From JAICTV01 sp035634055 (GTDB lineage: Bacteria; Planctomycetota; Phycisphaerae; Tepidisphaerales; Tepidisphaeraceae): a stretch of DNA of 7,650 bases. Made by a program: the position numbers and the translations under genes. This document shows, in pieces, positions 5,678 to 7,650 of the stretch (position 1 is the first letter of the stretch; every line of letters starts with the position of its first letter). The notes beneath the pieces are model-generated. The model did not search any database. It had not been told where the DNA came from and was given only the letters and a program-made list of their open reading frames with translations. The stretch is from assembly GCA_035634055.1 (NCBI GenBank), contig DASQDR010000267.1, forward strand, positions 1 to 7,650, written 5' to 3'.

Positions 5678-5686
5678 GAGAGAGGG
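5678..5686 (+). promoter_or_regulatory. Purine-rich ribosome binding site deciding the start at 5694
   Basis: GAGAGAGGG lies seven nt before ATG 5694. An in-frame GTG at 5688 is possible but sits one base from this purine run, too close for normal initiation. Confidence 0.6.
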
Positions 5687-5693
5687 CGTGTTC

Positions 5694-7637
5694 ATGTCGT
5701 ATCGTTCTCGATCCGTCCGCGCGGGCGCGGGACCTGCCTCCCTCGCCGCCGCGCGCCTCTCGTCGGCTGTTGCCGCCCTCGCGGTCGTCTCTGCTATTCC
5801 GTCGCGCGCGTCGGCCGCCGACACCACAAACCAGCTTGTCGGCATCCACTTCTGGGGCGACCGCAACGACGCGGCGCCGGCCACCATGCTCAACGCGCCG
5901 GCCGTCGGCGGGTGGGACCTGGAGATCGTCAACACCGACAACCTCGCCCGCGGCGGATGGAAGGACGAGGACGTCGTCGACCCGCTTTACCAGATTTTCA
6001 AGAACGCTTACCACGTCACCCCCATCACCCGCCTCGGGCACTACTGGGGGGAGACGCTCCCCGCGCCGGGCACGCCCGCGCACGCGAGCTGGCCGAGCTA
6101 CATCGCCAACAACGTCGCCGGGCGGATGAAGGAGACCGCCCACCTCTGGCAGATGGGCAACGAGCCGAACTTGCGCGGCGAGGCGGCGAACTGGGTGGAT
6201 CAGAAGGTCCAGCCGGCGGACTACGCGGCGCTCTACCGCCAGGTGCGAAGCGCGATCAAGGCGCCGGGCGTGACCGGCTCGGCCGGGGCGCACCAGTTGC
6301 TCGTGGCGCCGGTCAGCCCCGGCGGCGTCGCCGGCGACCGCTGGATCGCCGGCACCGCGTGGCTCGACCAGGCGCTCTCGCTCATCCCCCGGGCGGAGGT
6401 GGACGGCGTCGCGCTGCACAGCTACGGCGGCGGCGCAACCGCGCGGGCGTCGCTCCAGGATTTCCGCCGCTCGCTGCTCGAGCAACTGGCCGTCGTCGAC
6501 AACCGCGACCTGGCGCACGTGCCGGTCTACCTGACGGAGTGGAACCGCAACACGCAGATCGCCAACCCGGCCGACGAGGCGGTCACCGCCGACTTCGCCC
6601 GCCGGGCGCTGAAGTTCATCGACCGCTGGAACCGCACGCCCGGGAACCACAACGTCGTCGGCACGAACTGGTTCGTCTACGACTCGCCGGCGGGCGACGG
6701 CCAGGGTTGGGACAGCTACTCGATCGAATACTGGAAGGCGAAAGGCGCGGCCGGCGCGGGCGATTTGCACCAGGCGTTTCACGACGCCAGCCGCGCGGGG
6801 TACAAGGCGGGCGTCGCGGGAACCCGGCCGATGCCGCAGGGCGCGAGCATCTTCGACGACTTCGAGGGCTCCAACGGCCGCTTCCAAGGCGCGGCCGTCA
6901 GCACCGCGACCACCGGCACCACCGGCGTCGCCGGCGGGTTTCGCACGTGGCAGGACGACACTGATTCCTACACGAAGCGCGGCGGGATGAAGATCGCCAT
7001 CGAGGACAGCGCCGCCAGCCCCGCTGGCTGGACCGTCCGCTTCGTCTCCGCCAACGGCGCGCCGCCGCCGAGCGCGACCGCCGCCGACAGCGCCGGCTAC
7101 AACAAGCCGATCGTGCTGACCGCCGGCGACGACGGGCGGATCGGGTTCTTCCTGCGCGTCTACACCGTCAACGGCGCCGAGGCCGGCGCGGGCGGCGGCG
7201 GCGGCGGGGGCGGCGCGGGCGGGCTGACGGCGCAGATCACGGTGGACTCCGGCACCACCGGCGGCGGGAACAACTGCGACATCAGCGCGCCGCTGGCGGT
7301 CAACGCCGACGGCGAGTGGCACTGGTACGAGTGGAGCCTGGACGACCCGGGCCAGTGGCAGGGGTGGTCGGTCACCAACAGCGACGGCAAGCTCGGCGCC
7401 GCCGGCGACTTTCTGGGCCGGGTCTCGCTCGACTCGCTCGTCTTCTCCGGCCCGCACGGAATGAACGTCGAGTACCTGCTCGACACGGTCATGCACAACC
7501 GGGCGGGGAGCCTGAACGTGATGAGCGGCGTCCCGGAGCCGGGCGGCCTGGCGCTGGCCGGCGCCGGCGCGAGCGCGCTGCTGCGCCGCCGCCTCCGTCC
7601 GCGTGCGGCGAAGCGCGCGGCGGGTACGGTCCGCTGA
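5694..7637 (+). CDS. Secreted clan GH-A-like glycoside hydrolase with beta-sandwich-like region and PEP-CTERM sorting signal
   Basis: A 647-aa exported putative glycoside hydrolase. Residues 1-41 are a signal peptide (Arg-rich start, Ala/Val core, cleavage after ASA). About 45-380 reads as a TIM barrel: GIHFWGD at strand 1, LWQMGNEPN with likely acid/base Glu157, DGVALHSYGG, and VYLTEWN with likely nucleophile Glu282. The Asn before Glu157 and the 125-residue spacing fit clan GH-A (GH5/GH39-like); the exact family and substrate cannot be read. About 388-610 starts IFDDFEGSNGRF and is probably a beta-sandwich, possibly carbohydrate-binding, broken by a polyglycine stretch (about 499-510). The C-terminus is a canonical PEP-CTERM signal: VPEP (613-616), a short Ala/Gly/Leu helix, then an Arg-rich tail. 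Exosortase would cleave there and hand the protein to the envelope or exopolysaccharide. Transcribed divergently from the membrane operon; the right flank is only 13 bases. The secreted GH-like PEP-CTERM call is strong; activity is inferred. Confidence 0.92.
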   Translation: MSYRSRSVRAGAGPASLAAARLSSAVAALAVVSAIPSRASAADTTNQLVGIHFWGDRNDAAPATMLNAPAVGGWDLEIVNTDNLARGGWKDEDVVDPLYQIFKNAYHVTPITRLGHYWGETLPAPGTPAHASWPSYIANNVAGRMKETAHLWQMGNEPNLRGEAANWVDQKVQPADYAALYRQVRSAIKAPGVTGSAGAHQLLVAPVSPGGVAGDRWIAGTAWLDQALSLIPRAEVDGVALHSYGGGATARASLQDFRRSLLEQLAVVDNRDLAHVPVYLTEWNRNTQIANPADEAVTADFARRALKFIDRWNRTPGNHNVVGTNWFVYDSPAGDGQGWDSYSIEYWKAKGAAGAGDLHQAFHDASRAGYKAGVAGTRPMPQGASIFDDFEGSNGRFQGAAVSTATTGTTGVAGGFRTWQDDTDSYTKRGGMKIAIEDSAASPAGWTVRFVSANGAPPPSATAADSAGYNKPIVLTAGDDGRIGFFLRVYTVNGAEAGAGGGGGGGGAGGLTAQITVDSGTTGGGNNCDISAPLAVNADGEWHWYEWSLDDPGQWQGWSVTNSDGKLGAAGDFLGRVSLDSLVFSGPHGMNVEYLLDTVMHNRAGSLNVMSGVPEPGGLALAGAGASALLRRRLRPRAAKRAAGTVR

Positions 7638-7650
7638 TCTTCTGCGCCTT

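Noticed and set aside
5493..7496. 667-codon minus-strand open frame opposite the glycoside hydrolase.
   Set aside because: No recognisable domain and biased composition; the plus strand encodes signal peptide, catalytic motifs and PEP-CTERM signal.

Overview
The window looks like chromosome from a high-GC planctomycete, probably near Phycisphaerae/Tepidisphaerales. This is inferred from roughly 70% GC coding sequence, a secreted protein ending in a PEP-CTERM sorting signal, a prenyltransferase-repeat secreted protein, a small helical-plus-beta hypothetical of a type I associate with planctomycetes, and a GAAATC/GAATGACGA-type intergenic repeat. No rRNA, tRNA, transposase, integrase or CRISPR array is visible.

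Layout. (1) Positions 1950 to 1 (minus): the first 650 codons of an MmeI-like adenine-specific DNA methyltransferase, running off the left edge. Its N-terminal domain has lost the PD-(D/E)XK nuclease residues, and its last ~150 visible codons drop from about 70% to about 52% GC. (2) Positions 1951-2495: a divergent non-coding gap with interleaved inverted repeats, one candidate minus-strand promoter and a short GC-rich tandem repeat. (3) Positions 2496-3212 (plus): a 238-aa protein of unknown function. (4) Positions 3213-3490: a patchwork of direct and inverted repeat units between two convergent genes, one unit of which supplies the last eight codons and stop of the next gene. (5) Positions 5496 to 3464 (minus): a translationally coupled two-gene operon, made of a four-helix membrane protein with a 13-proline tract followed by a secreted alpha-toroid (prenyltransferase/squalene-cyclase repeat) protein. 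(6) Positions 5497-5693: a divergent promoter region with a perfect 14-bp palindrome and a GC-rich tandem repeat. (7) Positions 5694-7637 (plus): a secreted clan GH-A-like glycoside hydrolase with a C-terminal beta-sandwich-like region and a PEP-CTERM anchor.

The genes do not form one pathway. The methyltransferase is an epigenetic or defence-type gene whose partners, if any, lie left of the window. The membrane/alpha-toroid pair is one cell-envelope unit, and the glycoside hydrolase is an independent exported enzyme that needs an exosortase encoded elsewhere. I see no clearly new multi-gene system. The most interesting signals are the repeat acting as a gene end, the nuclease-less MmeI-like protein with its composition break, and the 14-bp operator-like palindrome.
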